DNA of 43,912 bases from Acidulodesulfobacterium sp021802425. GTDB taxonomy: Bacteria; SZUA-79; Acidulodesulfobacterales; Acidulodesulfobacteraceae. Below, piece after piece: positions 1-8,149 of the stretch (position 1 is its first letter; the number at the start of each line of letters is the position of its first letter). The notes below the pieces were generated by a model, which ran no database searches, was not told where the DNA came from, and worked only from the letters and a program-made list of their open reading frames with translations. The stretch is taken from contig JAJZXJ010000015.1 of NCBI GenBank assembly GCA_021802425.1, forward strand, positions 1 through 43,912, in the 5' to 3' direction. A program made the position numbers and the translations under genes.

Positions 1-50
1 CAGGATTTCGGATAAATGATATTATTTTAATAAGTATATTTTTCCTTTAT

Positions 51-127
51 GCGTTCATAGCTCAGTTGGATAGAGCAACAGCCTTCTAAGCTGTGGGTCG
101 CAGGTTCGAATCCTGCTGGACGCACCA
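51..127 (+). tRNA. tRNA-Arg (anticodon TCT), CCA encoded
   Basis: A full cloverleaf can be folded. The 7-bp acceptor stem pairs GCGTTCA (51-57) with TGGACGC (117-123), followed by discriminator A124 and an encoded CCA (125-127). The anticodon stem ACAGC (78-82)/GCTGT (90-94) encloses a 7-nt loop with anticodon TCT at 85-87. The T arm GCAGG-TTCGAAT-CCTGC is canonical. It reads AGA/AGG arginine codons, which are abundant in this AT-rich genome. Confidence 0.96.
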
Positions 128-246
128 TTAAAAACTGCGGTAAATAAGCCATTCCAGCCCATAGCAATAAATTTCATATTGACTATATTTTGCATAAATT
201 TTATAATTTTCACAGTATTTTTGTCCCATATTTAAGGAGGGTTAAA

Positions 247-506
247 ATGTCGGAAAATATCAGGAAAAGAAAGAATAGCAAGTATGACCGACCCAATAAT
301 CGAAATGTAATTTTTGACAGTTTATACATTCTTTTTGGCCTATCTTTAACTCATATATTTCCCTTAAATTTAACGAAAAAAGATTTCCAATAGAAATATC
401 TCTTGATTTAATTGCGGCAACGGAACGGGAACTCCAATTAAACGATAATTTCAGGAAAATGATTGAAAATAGCATATTGCCGGCAAAGGAGGAGAAAGGA
501 CTATGA
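247..506 (+). pseudogene. Probable remnant of a small nucleotidyltransferase-like gene
   Basis: A strong Shine-Dalgarno (AAGGAGG, 234-240) sits 6 nt before an ATG at 247, but that frame stops after 48 codons at 393. A second frame, open from 318 to a TGA at 504-506, encodes a coherent hydrophilic tail (FPIEISLDLIAATERELQLN, then NDNFRKMIENSIL). It resembles the C-terminal end of minimal (MNT-type) nucleotidyltransferases, and the first frame has a weak match to the FGS region (SLYILFGL). Joining the frames needs a shift near the A6 run at 371-376. The metal-binding Asp motif is not seen, so an internal deletion is likely. The family assignment rests on a short tail and is tentative. The 134 nt from 507 to 640 contain no gene, only a weak hairpin (536-541 with 559-564). 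Confidence 0.3.
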
Positions 507-640
507 TAACTTAACTATTATTTATTAAATTACCGGCGCACTTTTGACTGCGCAAGCGGTGCGCTTTCAAACTGCACTTGACAGGTGGTGATACCGAGAA
601 AGAAACTATAAATAAACTCAAATATAACATCGGGGCTATC

Positions 641-1912
641 TCACCTTTGAACCGTTTCCTTCATTAATGTAGCAATAATTAAGCCTGATAAAAAAAGGCT
701 AAGGGCAACGATATAGAAGGCGGATATTATACCTGTAACATCAGCTACGAACCCGATGAGCAAAGCTCCGAACCCGTAGCCGGAGTCTCTCCAGAGGCGG
801 TACACGCCCAGCACGCCGCCCCTATCCCCAGGCTGCGCTACATCAGCCACGGCGGATATAAGTACCGGATACACAAGTCCCATACCAAATCCTATGATTA
901 CACTTGCAGCGTAAAGAAATGTAATAGAGTTCTCCATTGCGGCAAGTACGATTCCAAAACTCATAAGCCACATTCCGGTTAATATAACAGGCTTTCTTCC
1001 TATCCTATCAGAAAGCGCACCAGTAAAGAGCTGAGATATAGCCCATATAACCTGATATAATCCTACAATCAAGCTGATGGTAAGCAAGCTGACACCTCTT
1101 GCTACCAGTAAAAGCGGAAAGGCGCCCCAAAGCAGCGTGTCAGCAAATTTTTCTACCAGACCTGCTTGACTGCAGGCGAACAATGTCTTGTTTTGCCAAC
1201 TCGTTGATGCAAATATGCGAGAAAATGATGCAGGCGAATCTTTAGCCATTTTAGAAGTGTCATTAATAATCAAGCTGTTTCTCTTGTCAGTTTTTTCCTC
1301 AAGCTTTATATGTCCTTTGGTCTCTTTGACTAATAACAGGGAAGACATTAAGCCCAAAATGACCGTGACGAGTCCAAAGTAAAACGGAATCGGCCTTAAG
1401 CCCCACGATGCCGCAAGAAAACCTGCAATAAGAATACCACTAGCTTGGCCGATATATCCTGAGAACTCGTTGATTCCTAACGAAAGACCCCTATTTTTTG
1501 GACCAACAATATCTATCTCTGAGGTTACAGTCATAGTCCAGGCCAATGCTTGGTTAAAGCCCATAAGGATGTTTGCAAACACAACCCATCCCCAATTCGG
1601 CGCGAAAATCAAGATGAACGGAATTGGCAGTCCAAAGAGCCATCCTAACACGAGAACCGGCTTTCTCCCGATCTTATCCGACCATCTGCCGGCAACCATG
1701 TTGAAAAACGCCTTTGTGAAGCCGAAGGCCGCAATAAAAGACATTATTAGAATAAACGAGGAAATATGGTAGATGGTTTTACCCATGAGCGGAACTATGA
1801 CCCGCTCCATTCCCAGGAACCAGCCTATCCAAAGAGTCAGGATCGAGAATAGGATATACTGAGGTAGATTAGCACGTAGCCCCAATCTTAGAGAAGGCGA
1901 TTTGTTACTCAT
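641..1912 (-). CDS. MFS transporter
   Basis: A 423-residue inner-membrane protein with about 12 hydrophobic helices in two halves. MFS motif A appears in both: GRWSDKIGRKP at residues 75-85 and GALSDRIGRKP in the second half after the central cytoplasmic loop. That loop (about residues 200-225) is Lys/Glu-rich. The length is typical for a 12-TM secondary transporter. The substrate cannot be read from the sequence; the general look (short termini, GALSDRIGRKP) is that of drug/H+ antiporter-like or sugar-phosphate-like MFS members. It stands alone and is divergent from the Fic gene at 2381. A TTGACA-like box lies on the minus strand at 1974-1979, but no good -10 sits at normal spacing. Confidence 0.85.
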   Translation of the reverse strand: MSNKSPSLRLGLRANLPQYILFSILTLWIGWFLGMERVIVPLMGKTIYHISSFILIMSFIAAFGFTKAFFNMVAGRWSDKIGRKPVLVLGWLFGLPIPFILIFAPNWGWVVFANILMGFNQALAWTMTVTSEIDIVGPKNRGLSLGINEFSGYIGQASGILIAGFLAASWGLRPIPFYFGLVTVILGLMSSLLLVKETKGHIKLEEKTDKRNSLIINDTSKMAKDSPASFSRIFASTSWQNKTLFACSQAGLVEKFADTLLWGAFPLLLVARGVSLLTISLIVGLYQVIWAISQLFTGALSDRIGRKPVILTGMWLMSFGIVLAAMENSITFLYAASVIIGFGMGLVYPVLISAVADVAQPGDRGGVLGVYRLWRDSGYGFGALLIGFVADVTGIISAFYIVALSLFLSGLIIATLMKETVQR

Positions 1913-2212
1913 AAAACCCCACTTTTAACACATTATTATTTTATTTTTGAACCAAACACTAAACTGTTCCCTTTGTCAATACATTTTTTAACCCCTTTTT
2001 GACTTAATTATAGCGTCTAATTTTATTCCAGTCAATTAGGGGGCTAATACAGCCGTAAAGATTTTTAAAAGTAATTTTTACTGCACGGTTAATTTTGCTT
2101 TCCCGATTGAAACGGAATATTGGTACGCTAAAGCAGAGTGTGTTTTGCAAACTCAATAAAAAGGCGCAAATAATAAAAAAGGTATAATAAACTTTTTCAT
2201 AATTGTAAACAT

Positions 2213-2259
2213 ATATTTTTCCACGTTTAAAAAAGCACGGCTTTTTTGTGGAAAAATAT
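2213..2259. repeat. Nested perfect inverted repeat (47 nt)
   Basis: The arms ATATTTTTCCAC (2213-2224) and GTGGAAAAATAT (2248-2259) are perfectly complementary. Inside them, after a 4-nt bulge (GTTT), a second perfect pair AAAAAAGC (2229-2236)/GCTTTTTT (2240-2247) closes a 3-nt loop. The structure lies about 120 nt upstream of the Fic gene in a 468-nt intergenic region (1913-2380) that otherwise shows no gene. It could be a terminator-like hairpin, a regulatory 5' structure or a miniature repeat element; the sequence alone does not decide. Confidence 0.6.
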
Positions 2260-2380
2260 GCTGTTTATGGATGTAATTTTTGAGATGCGGCGGTCATCCA
2301 CTCGTTGCTCATTTTTAATTTTAGTGATAAACTTAACGGTATCTATATATTTTCTATAAACCAGTTTGAGGTATTAAAAG

Positions 2381-3109
2381 ATGCTGCCGCCTGAAACCGA
2401 AAAGTATTTAAGCGAAATAAAAAACATCGAACCTTACAACATAACCGTAAGGCCTGATAAGGAACTTGCGCTTTTTCTTTTTAAAAAAAATAAAGCCGAC
2501 TATATTTACAACGTTTGTGCTTTAGAAGGTAATCCCATGACCTTTCCGGAGATACAGACCCTCTTAGACGGGGTTACCGTCGGCGGACACAAGATAGACG
2601 ACGAACAGCAGGTTTTAAACCAGAATAAAAGCGTGGGGCTTTTATTTTCCATGCTCCAAAACAGAGAATTTAAATTAAACAAAGAAACATTCTGTAAACT
2701 TAATTATGTAGTTTCATCGGGCGAATCTATTAAGCCGGGGGAATTCAGGACGGGACAAGTAACCATAGGCGGGACGGATTTTATACCCCCTAAAGCCGGA
2801 GAATTAGACGAGTTATTAGATAAAGGTATTAAAGAAATTTCCAAAATTGAAAATCCGATTGTCCGTTCTTTCGCATTCTTTGGATTCGGAAGTAAACATC
2901 AATTCTTCTGGGACGGAAATAAAAGAACGAGCCGGCTTATGGCAAACGGGGTTTTGCTGGAAAACGGATATCCGGCTTTAAATATCAAGGCAAAGGACGG
3001 GCTTGAATTTAATAAAACAATGATAGAGTTTTATAATAGTGGAAATTATAACGTTTTACTGACCTATCTTTTGCCTTATTACGAAAAATCCATAAATCTT
3101 GAAAAATGA
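2381..3109 (+). CDS. Fic-domain protein (probable AMP-transferase)
   Basis: A 242-residue protein with the Fic catalytic motif HxFx(D/E)GNxRxxR, seen as HQFFWDGNKRTSR at residues 173-185. Fic enzymes usually transfer AMP from ATP to a hydroxyl on a target protein; His173 would be the catalytic base. An upstream inhibitory-helix-like motif, NVCALEGN with Glu49, matches the (S/T)xxxE(G/N) signature except that Val takes the Ser/Thr position. This placement N-terminal to the Fic core is that of class II, self-inhibited Fic proteins. No DNA-binding or other domain is attached. The ATG at 2381 has a weak GAGG about 10 nt upstream. No separate antitoxin gene is adjacent. It converges on the membrane-protein gene ending at 3244. 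Target unknown. Confidence 0.88.
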   Translation: MLPPETEKYLSEIKNIEPYNITVRPDKELALFLFKKNKADYIYNVCALEGNPMTFPEIQTLLDGVTVGGHKIDDEQQVLNQNKSVGLLFSMLQNREFKLNKETFCKLNYVVSSGESIKPGEFRTGQVTIGGTDFIPPKAGELDELLDKGIKEISKIENPIVRSFAFFGFGSKHQFFWDGNKRTSRLMANGVLLENGYPALNIKAKDGLEFNKTMIEFYNSGNYNVLLTYLLPYYEKSINLEK

Positions 3110-3243
3110 CCTATTTTTTAAAAAAGTAATTTTTAAAAAACGTAAAAGATGCAATTAAGATCTATTTAATATTCACCACCCTTTTGAGATACTCCCCTGC
3201 CCTTATTTTTATCATAAGCCTGCAGCCGCAATGTAAAGGGCGG

Positions 3244-4074
3244 CTATTTTGCCGCGTTTAACTTCTTTGATTGTTTTTTAATAATATCGAATCGCCAGGC
3301 AAGTTCCGTGATTATCTGGTTATTAGATGTAACGGTAATCTTTCCCAATAAATCTTCCCTATGTGAAATTATCCCTATCGACAATTCTTCGGATATCGCA
3401 AAACTGGCGTACGGCAACATTTTATCTAATTCGTTTTGAAAAACGTAAAATACATCGATACTATTTTTTGCCTGCTCATCCATAATTTCTTTTATCTTGG
3501 AGAAATCATCCTCGTCCTTTAAAAGAAATATTCGTTCGATATGAACGCCTCTTTTTGCCTGCCTGTAATTTTGTTTTGTATGTTCGGTCATATCCTTGCC
3601 GTATCCCCAATAAAACGGTTCTATAAGATTGCTTACAACCTTAAACGACTGTCCTGGTTTTAATTCTTTCAATACAATCAATTTAGCGGCGTAAATATCG
3701 TGAAAAATAAAATCTCCACCTTTTTCCGCCTGCTTTAAGAGAATATGAATTTTTTCAAAATCTTCCAGAGCTATCCGCGTCGAAATATCCGATTTTTTCT
3801 TTTTAAGCCTGTTATACAGCATTATAGTTTCATTAATAGCGATTTGTTCCTTAAGGGAAAGTTCCAACGACGGGAAAGCCGCCTTTAATCTTTTTTCCAG
3901 ATTATCGATGGCTATTACAATTTCCGCAAGAATAGCGGCTAATGCAAAAGCCAATACGATTACTATTTTTGTGGAAACATTTAAATGGAAATATGCGCCT
4001 AACCAAAATGTGAGAACTATAAACACAATGCCGAATAGCCCTATTAATAGGCGTAAAAACATAACCCTTGACAT
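3244..4074 (-). CDS. Two-helix membrane protein of unknown function with cytosolic domain
   Basis: I do not recognise a named family for this 276-residue protein. Two strong transmembrane helices lie at about residues 5-27 and 33-57, then a mostly charged cytosolic region of some 215 residues. A helical segment (60-125) is followed by an alternating hydrophobic, probably alpha/beta part. That part contains a stretch (RGVHIERIFLL, then IDVFYVFQNEL) reminiscent of phospholipase-D-like folds, but no HxK(x4)D catalytic motif is present. The ATG at 4074 follows a possible micro-ORF by 4 nt. A short inverted repeat (AGCCGC 3224-3229/GCGGCT 3240-3245) overlaps the stop region. A sensor or membrane-tethered regulator is conceivable, but no function can be assigned. 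Confidence 0.7.
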   Translation of the reverse strand: MSRVMFLRLLIGLFGIVFIVLTFWLGAYFHLNVSTKIVIVLAFALAAILAEIVIAIDNLEKRLKAAFPSLELSLKEQIAINETIMLYNRLKKKKSDISTRIALEDFEKIHILLKQAEKGGDFIFHDIYAAKLIVLKELKPGQSFKVVSNLIEPFYWGYGKDMTEHTKQNYRQAKRGVHIERIFLLKDEDDFSKIKEIMDEQAKNSIDVFYVFQNELDKMLPYASFAISEELSIGIISHREDLLGKITVTSNNQIITELAWRFDIIKKQSKKLNAAK

Positions 4075-4078
4075 TACA

Positions 4079-4141
4079 TTATTCCTCTATTGCCACAACT
4101 AAACTTATTATTGCAGCAATTAAATTGATTGTATTTGACAT
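4079..4141 (-). CDS. Possible 20-residue hydrophobic micro-ORF
   Basis: This ATG-initiated frame encodes 20 residues, mostly hydrophobic (NLIAAIISLVVAI core), and stops 4 nt before the start of the 276-residue membrane protein. It could be a leader peptide, a small membrane protein or chance. Only a weak purine stretch precedes the ATG. Confidence 0.2.
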   Translation of the reverse strand: MSNTINLIAAIISLVVAIEE

Positions 4142-4159
4142 AATTCTATTTCTTGGCTG

Positions 4160-4302
4160 TTATTTTAAAGAAATTAAAGCAAAATCCAATAAACCAATTA
4201 TTGCATAGCCTATTAGTTTATTGCCTGTATCGGTATATCTCAAGCATCGAGATTTGGATTGGCATTTAATGGAGCAGCATTTAAAGAAGAGTTATTAATC
4301 AT
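4160..4302 (-). pseudogene. Possible frameshifted small membrane-protein ORF
   Basis: From an ATG at 4302 the frame encodes 20 residues (ending NANPNLDA) and stops at 4240. A shifted frame then continues as RYTDTGNKLIGYAIIGLLDF and ends at a TAA at 4160-4162. A one-frame correction would give a protein of about 47 residues with one hydrophobic helix. I recognise no family, and the region may simply be decayed sequence. Confidence 0.2.
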
Positions 4303-4634
4303 AAAATTATACTCTTTTTACCTATTAATTTTAAATTTTATTATGTAAGCTTATATTATTTAAATAATTTTACCATATCTTTCAGTAAATTAATACCAAT
4401 AAATTATTTAAATACCCCGTCAGTCAACCGCCTTCTTTAGCGTATCGGTAGCGTATCCGATACTAAATGGCTATATCCATAAACGGCATACGTTTATATG
4501 TCATCTGCGTATTCTTTTGCCGAAAAGCATGCTTCGTGGGATGGAATCGGGTAGTCCGCTTGCTTTTGCAGTAAGCAGGGCTTATAATATAATTAACTCA
4601 TGAATGGCTAAACAAGGAGAGGCGGAGGCGTTTT
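4303..4634. other. Gene-poor stretch with two small hairpins
   Basis: No convincing gene is visible here. Two small inverted repeats are present around 4440-4500: GTATCGG/CCGATAC with an 8-nt spacer and ATAAACG/CGTTTAT with a 5-nt spacer. A short frame ending in a TGA near 4602 has no recognisable similarity. Together with the HAD fragment that follows, this looks like decaying accessory sequence. Confidence 0.4.
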
Positions 4635-4742
4635 AATGTGGAAACTGCCGCCAATCTTGGAATTAATGCTTTTAGGCACACAGATTATGAATCTACAAAA
4701 GAAAGACTCTCCAAGTTTAAATTCACTTCATCCGTTTATTAG
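4635..4742 (+). pseudogene. C-terminal remnant of a HAD-family hydrolase
   Basis: The frame reads NVETAANLGINAFRHTDYES and runs on for another 15 residues to TAG at 4740-4742. This matches the invariant tail of haloacid-dehalogenase-like phosphatases, in which the DD-x(3)-NVEAA(x)LG(x)xA motif 4 is followed by a short C-terminal helix. The preceding catalytic Asp pair, the DxDxT motif 1 and the Lys motif 3 are not found upstream in any frame. Only a decayed 3' fragment therefore remains, not a working enzyme. Confidence 0.45.
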
Positions 4743-4814
4743 ATAGCAATGAATCGATAGCCTTCGTTAATTAACTTTCCGACATAAATGAATTTTGAAT
4801 ATTCATCATATTCA

Positions 4815-4941
4815 GGCAAAAATTCAATAATTTTTGAAAGTATAAACAACCATAGCGTTTACGGTATTTTGAGTGCTGTTACCGTTTCCGTAAACCCTGC
4901 GGTTTGCAATTTGATTTTCAAATTCAAGTCTAAACTGAATA
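4815..4941. repeat. First copy of a 127-bp exact duplication at a scaffold gap
   Basis: This segment is identical to 5042-5168. Both encode, on the minus strand, the C-terminal end of the porin-like gene. The two copies sit exactly at the two edges of a 100-N gap, so this copy is best read as unmerged contig overlap rather than biological duplication. Confidence 0.9.
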
Positions 4942-5041
4942 NNNNNNNNNNNNNNNNNNNNNNNNNNNNNNNNNNNNNNNNNNNNNNNNNNNNNNNNNNN
5001 NNNNNNNNNNNNNNNNNNNNNNNNNNNNNNNNNNNNNNNNN
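4942..5041. other. Assembly gap (100 N)
   Basis: Exactly 100 N, the customary placeholder for a gap of unknown size. Because the flanks are the same 127 bp, the true gap length is probably negative (an overlap) and no sequence need be missing. Confidence 0.98.
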
Positions 5042-5168
5042 GGCAAAAATTCAATAATTTTTGAAAGTATAAACAACCATAGCGTTTACGGTATTTTGAG
5101 TGCTGTTACCGTTTCCGTAAACCCTGCGGTTTGCAATTTGATTTTCAAATTCAAGTCTAAACTGAATA
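5042..5168. repeat. Second copy of the 127-bp exact duplication
   Basis: Identical to 4815-4941. This copy is continuous with the full porin-like gene and is the one to trust. Confidence 0.9.
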
Positions 5169-6427
5169 TTTTTAAATATCTTCATAGCAGGTCTATATCC
5201 TAAGGTAAATGTCGAATCGAAATAACGATAAGCTATGCCGGGCGTACTTGCCGCTTCCCACATGCCGTTAGGATCCGAGACGCCGGCTTCCCTTACGGTT
5301 TGCGAAAACCTGCCTATATTTAAGATGCTATAATGATGGATATAAAAAACAAGACCAGAGAAATGCGATTTGTTAAAGGTAGAATTTGAGGTAGAAATCA
5401 AGTAAGACGGATAATTATTTACGGAAGAATTAAATTGGCCTTCATTTATATTGTTGCCGTAAACTATGGATTTATTTATTCCTCCGTTTAAACCGGTTTC
5501 GTAATCCAATACCGCGGTCCAGTATTTGCAAAACGAATATTTCGCGTCTATAAAATTATAAAAAAATCTATTTAAATTATCCTGATAAAGGTTATTATTG
5601 TATATGATAAAATTTTCGGCTCCGTAAACGACGCCTTCATGAAACTTTAAAAATTTAAACGGTTTATATGAAGCTATATATTCGAATGTCGGGTATCTAT
5701 TTAAAGGAACCATAGCGTTATCGGTTAATGCAGCCCCGAAAACCATTTTTAATTGCCTCGTAAAAGGATACTTTAAAAATATTCCGGTAAGTTCTCCGGG
5801 TTCTATTGCCGTTACCAATGAGTATGTATTTTCCCATAACCTTGATAAATTATAAGATTCAAAGCCTATAAGATAATTTTTTTCGCCTAAGTCAATTTTT
5901 AATCCATTCCCGATCGGAATGCCAAAGGAGATATAAAATTGTCTAAATCCGCATAACGGCCTATTATATACCTGCTCCGTGTAATAAGAATAGCTGCCGG
6001 TATAAGGTCCTACCGCTTGAATATTTTCGCCGGCATCCATAGATACTTTGAAGCCGATGCCGAATCTATTCCTGCCGTCTGCAAAAGGATTTTTTGATAC
6101 CGTTATATCGAACTGGTTAATCGTAGCGCCGTTCACCTTATAATTATTTATATAATTTCCGTTGTAATTGCCCAAAGGATATGCTTCGCTTGCGTAAGGC
6201 CTCGCAAGATTATAAGTATAGGATGCGGCAAAAGTTCCAAAGAGTTTTATTTGGGATAGAAAGGAATTGTTATGAGTTGCGGCAATAATTTCTTTTTGTT
6301 TTAACGGGATTGATTGCGCCTGTGCCGCGCTTAGCTTATTATAATTTTGATTTTCGGCATTTGAAACCCCGATAAAAATAACAACATCGAGAAATAAAAC
6401 GCATACCGTAATTAAGATAATCCGCAT
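5051..6427 (-). CDS. Outer-membrane beta-barrel porin, OmpL/BBP2-like
   Basis: A 458-residue protein with an N-terminal signal peptide (hydrophobic core at residues 3-20, likely cleavage after SNA at residue 24). It has a long body of alternating amphipathic strands rich in Tyr, Phe, Asn and Gly, and a C-terminal strand ending VVYTFKNY with terminal Tyr, as expected for BAM-inserted barrels. Features such as FRQFYISFGIPIGNGLKIDLG and the LARP/NPFADG loops recall the putative beta-barrel porin-2 (OmpL-like) family. It would sit in the outer membrane as a diffusion channel of unknown specificity. It is monocistronic, with 192 nt to the divergent neighbour. Its 3' end lies in the duplicated 127 bp, so the stop codon at 5051-5053 is secure but the downstream region is assembly-affected. 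Confidence 0.75.
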   Translation of the reverse strand: MRIILITVCVLFLDVVIFIGVSNAENQNYNKLSAAQAQSIPLKQKEIIAATHNNSFLSQIKLFGTFAASYTYNLARPYASEAYPLGNYNGNYINNYKVNGATINQFDITVSKNPFADGRNRFGIGFKVSMDAGENIQAVGPYTGSYSYYTEQVYNRPLCGFRQFYISFGIPIGNGLKIDLGEKNYLIGFESYNLSRLWENTYSLVTAIEPGELTGIFLKYPFTRQLKMVFGAALTDNAMVPLNRYPTFEYIASYKPFKFLKFHEGVVYGAENFIIYNNNLYQDNLNRFFYNFIDAKYSFCKYWTAVLDYETGLNGGINKSIVYGNNINEGQFNSSVNNYPSYLISTSNSTFNKSHFSGLVFYIHHYSILNIGRFSQTVREAGVSDPNGMWEAASTPGIAYRYFDSTFTLGYRPAMKIFKNIQFRLEFENQIANRRVYGNGNSTQNTVNAMVVYTFKNY

Positions 6428-6619
6428 ATAAAAATTTTTATTTAATTAAGACAGGCTTGCAGGCGTAAAAATTTGGAATTACATTATTTAGGGATATAAT
6501 ATAATTAAAAGGATTATTTATGCAATTATTTTTTAGATACTTGAAAATCGGCATGGGCATTTAAATTTTAAAAATTGAAAGAAATTGATTTGTTAATTGA
6601 AAATTTTATGGTGTTTTAA

Positions 6620-7243
6620 ATGTTTAAAAATAGACAGGAAGCGGGAGAAAAGCTTGCTATTGCTTTAGAAAAATATAAAAACAAGGAGGATATAACCGTC
6701 CTTGCCCTTCCAAAAGGCGGAATAGAAGTTGCTTTTGAGGTTGCAAAATATTTGAATGCAAAATTCTCACTTTTAATCGTAAGAAAACTGCCCTTCCCCG
6801 ATAACCCCGAAGCCGGTTTCGGGGCCGTAGCGGAAGACGGCAGCATATATATAAGCAAACAATCGTCGCGGTATCTTTCGGAAAAAGAAATGAATGACAT
6901 AATATTTTCTCAAAAAAATGAAATTAAAAGAAGGATTTCTATTTTAAGAAAAGGGGAGCCCTTACCAGATATTATTAATAAAACGGTTATCTTGATAGAT
7001 GACGGCATTGCCGCAGGTTCAACAATGCGCGCGGCAATAATGCTATGCAGAAAACAAGGGGCAAAAAAGATTATAGCAGCTGCCCCCGTTGCAGGAAAGG
7101 ATGTCGCCGGGCAGATAAATGAATTAGCGGACGAACTGGTGGTACTTGAAACGCCGTATAATTTTCGTGCCGTTGCGCAGGTTTATGAGAACTGGTATGA
7201 TGTTTCCGATGAAGAGGCAATAGATTTACTGGGCCGCTTATAG
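6620..7243 (+). CDS. Phosphoribosyltransferase-domain protein
   Basis: A 207-residue cytosolic protein with a type I phosphoribosyltransferase fold. The PRPP-binding loop VILIDDGIAAGST is at residues 123-135, with the two acidic residues D127-D128 followed by the small-residue loop, and the flexible-loop region lies at about 60-90. The N-terminal RQEAGEKLA and LALPKGGIEVAFEVA segments are typical of the stand-alone PRTase group (COG1926 type) often found near stress or phosphate genes. The base substrate is not determinable. It precedes the zinc-motif protein at 7377 on the same strand by about 130 nt, so the two may be co-transcribed. Confidence 0.85.
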   Translation: MFKNRQEAGEKLAIALEKYKNKEDITVLALPKGGIEVAFEVAKYLNAKFSLLIVRKLPFPDNPEAGFGAVAEDGSIYISKQSSRYLSEKEMNDIIFSQKNEIKRRISILRKGEPLPDIINKTVILIDDGIAAGSTMRAAIMLCRKQGAKKIIAAAPVAGKDVAGQINELADELVVLETPYNFRAVAQVYENWYDVSDEEAIDLLGRL

Positions 7244-7376
7244 CGTTTTATTATATTTATTATGGTACTTATACGGTTGTTATACGCCTGTAAAGCTTGT
7301 TAAACGGCTATTTTGTAATTACGATGCGATGCTAAAATTAATCTTGAAGAAGGAAAAGGCCATTGGAGGTTCTTTT

Positions 7377-7895
7377 ATGAAAAAATGGGATGCTACTAAA
7401 GCCAAAGTGAAAAAACAACAGGCAGACGATTTAATGGACTCTTATTTAAACGCTATAGAATATAAAGACATGTCGGTTTGCAGTAAATGCCGCAGTATAT
7501 ATCATGACAAAAGATGGGCTGAAGATAAGGAACTATATAATTTACTTATGAAAGACCCTAAAAAAGTAGTATTTACCGTATGTCCAGCCTGCCGGAAAAT
7601 TGAGACCAAATATATGGAGGGGGTGGTTGAACTTAAAGGAGATTTTTTGTTTGAGCATAAAGATGAAATTATCAGCCTTATAAAAAATACGGTTGAAAAA
7701 GCGGATTATATTGATCCTCTTGAAAAGATAGAAAATATAAATATAGATGAAAAAAATAAAACAATAGAAATTATCACCACAGACGATAAACTTGCGCAAA
7801 GAATAGGAAAAAATATCGAGAAAGCTTATAAAGGCAATGTTGAATATCATTTTTCAAAAGAAGACAGACTGACAAGGGTTTATTGGAAAAGGTGA
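7377..7895 (+). CDS. BCAM0308-like protein with two CxxC motifs
   Basis: The start is taken at the ATG at 7377, because a good Shine-Dalgarno (GGAGG, 7365-7369) lies 7 nt before it; a longer frame from 7329 lacks one. The 172-residue product carries CSKC (C35, C38) and CPAC (C69, C72), a likely zinc-binding site. An alpha/beta C-terminal half follows, ending in KEDRLTRVYWKR. This layout matches the BCAM0308 family, distantly like the N-terminal region of the ribosome export factor NMD3. Molecular function is unknown. Such genes tend to occur beside stress and low-oxygen response genes, which fits the adjacent phosphoribosyltransferase. Confidence 0.75.
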   Translation: MKKWDATKAKVKKQQADDLMDSYLNAIEYKDMSVCSKCRSIYHDKRWAEDKELYNLLMKDPKKVVFTVCPACRKIETKYMEGVVELKGDFLFEHKDEIISLIKNTVEKADYIDPLEKIENINIDEKNKTIEIITTDDKLAQRIGKNIEKAYKGNVEYHFSKEDRLTRVYWKR

Positions 7896-7965
7896 TGCTT
7901 GACGCCGTGTTTTCGCTTAAACTAATGGCGGATAAAGGCTTATTTCTAAATATAAAGCCCCGATC

Positions 7966-7985
7966 GGGATTTGGGGGGGAGGGGG
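7966..7985 (+). other. G-tract cluster (potential G-quadruplex)
   Basis: GGG, ATTT, seven G, A and five G follow one another, giving four runs of at least three G with loops of 4, 1 and 1 nt. This is exceptional for so AT-rich a sequence. It lies in the intergenic region 70 nt after the zinc-motif gene. No other gene is seen between 7896 and 8149. Confidence 0.45.
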
Positions 7986-8149
7986 TTGATTTTTATTTTC
8001 ATTTTTGATATGATATAAATATCTGATAAAGAACACCTTATCCTTAAGTTGAATCCGCCGACAGGCTCGTTAATCTTCTTTGTTTCTTAATTTATTAAAT
8101 TCAATTTATATCAAAATTAATTATACCTTTAGTTTTAATCTTTCTTGCC

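Noticed and set aside
4440..4500. Two short hairpins resembling recombination or cassette sites
   Set aside because: Arms are only 7 bp, there is no integrase, no direct repeats and no cassette nearby.
4788..5057. ORFs running through the N gap on both strands
   Set aside because: They consist largely of unknown residues and are made from the duplicated porin end; they are artefacts of the scaffold gap.
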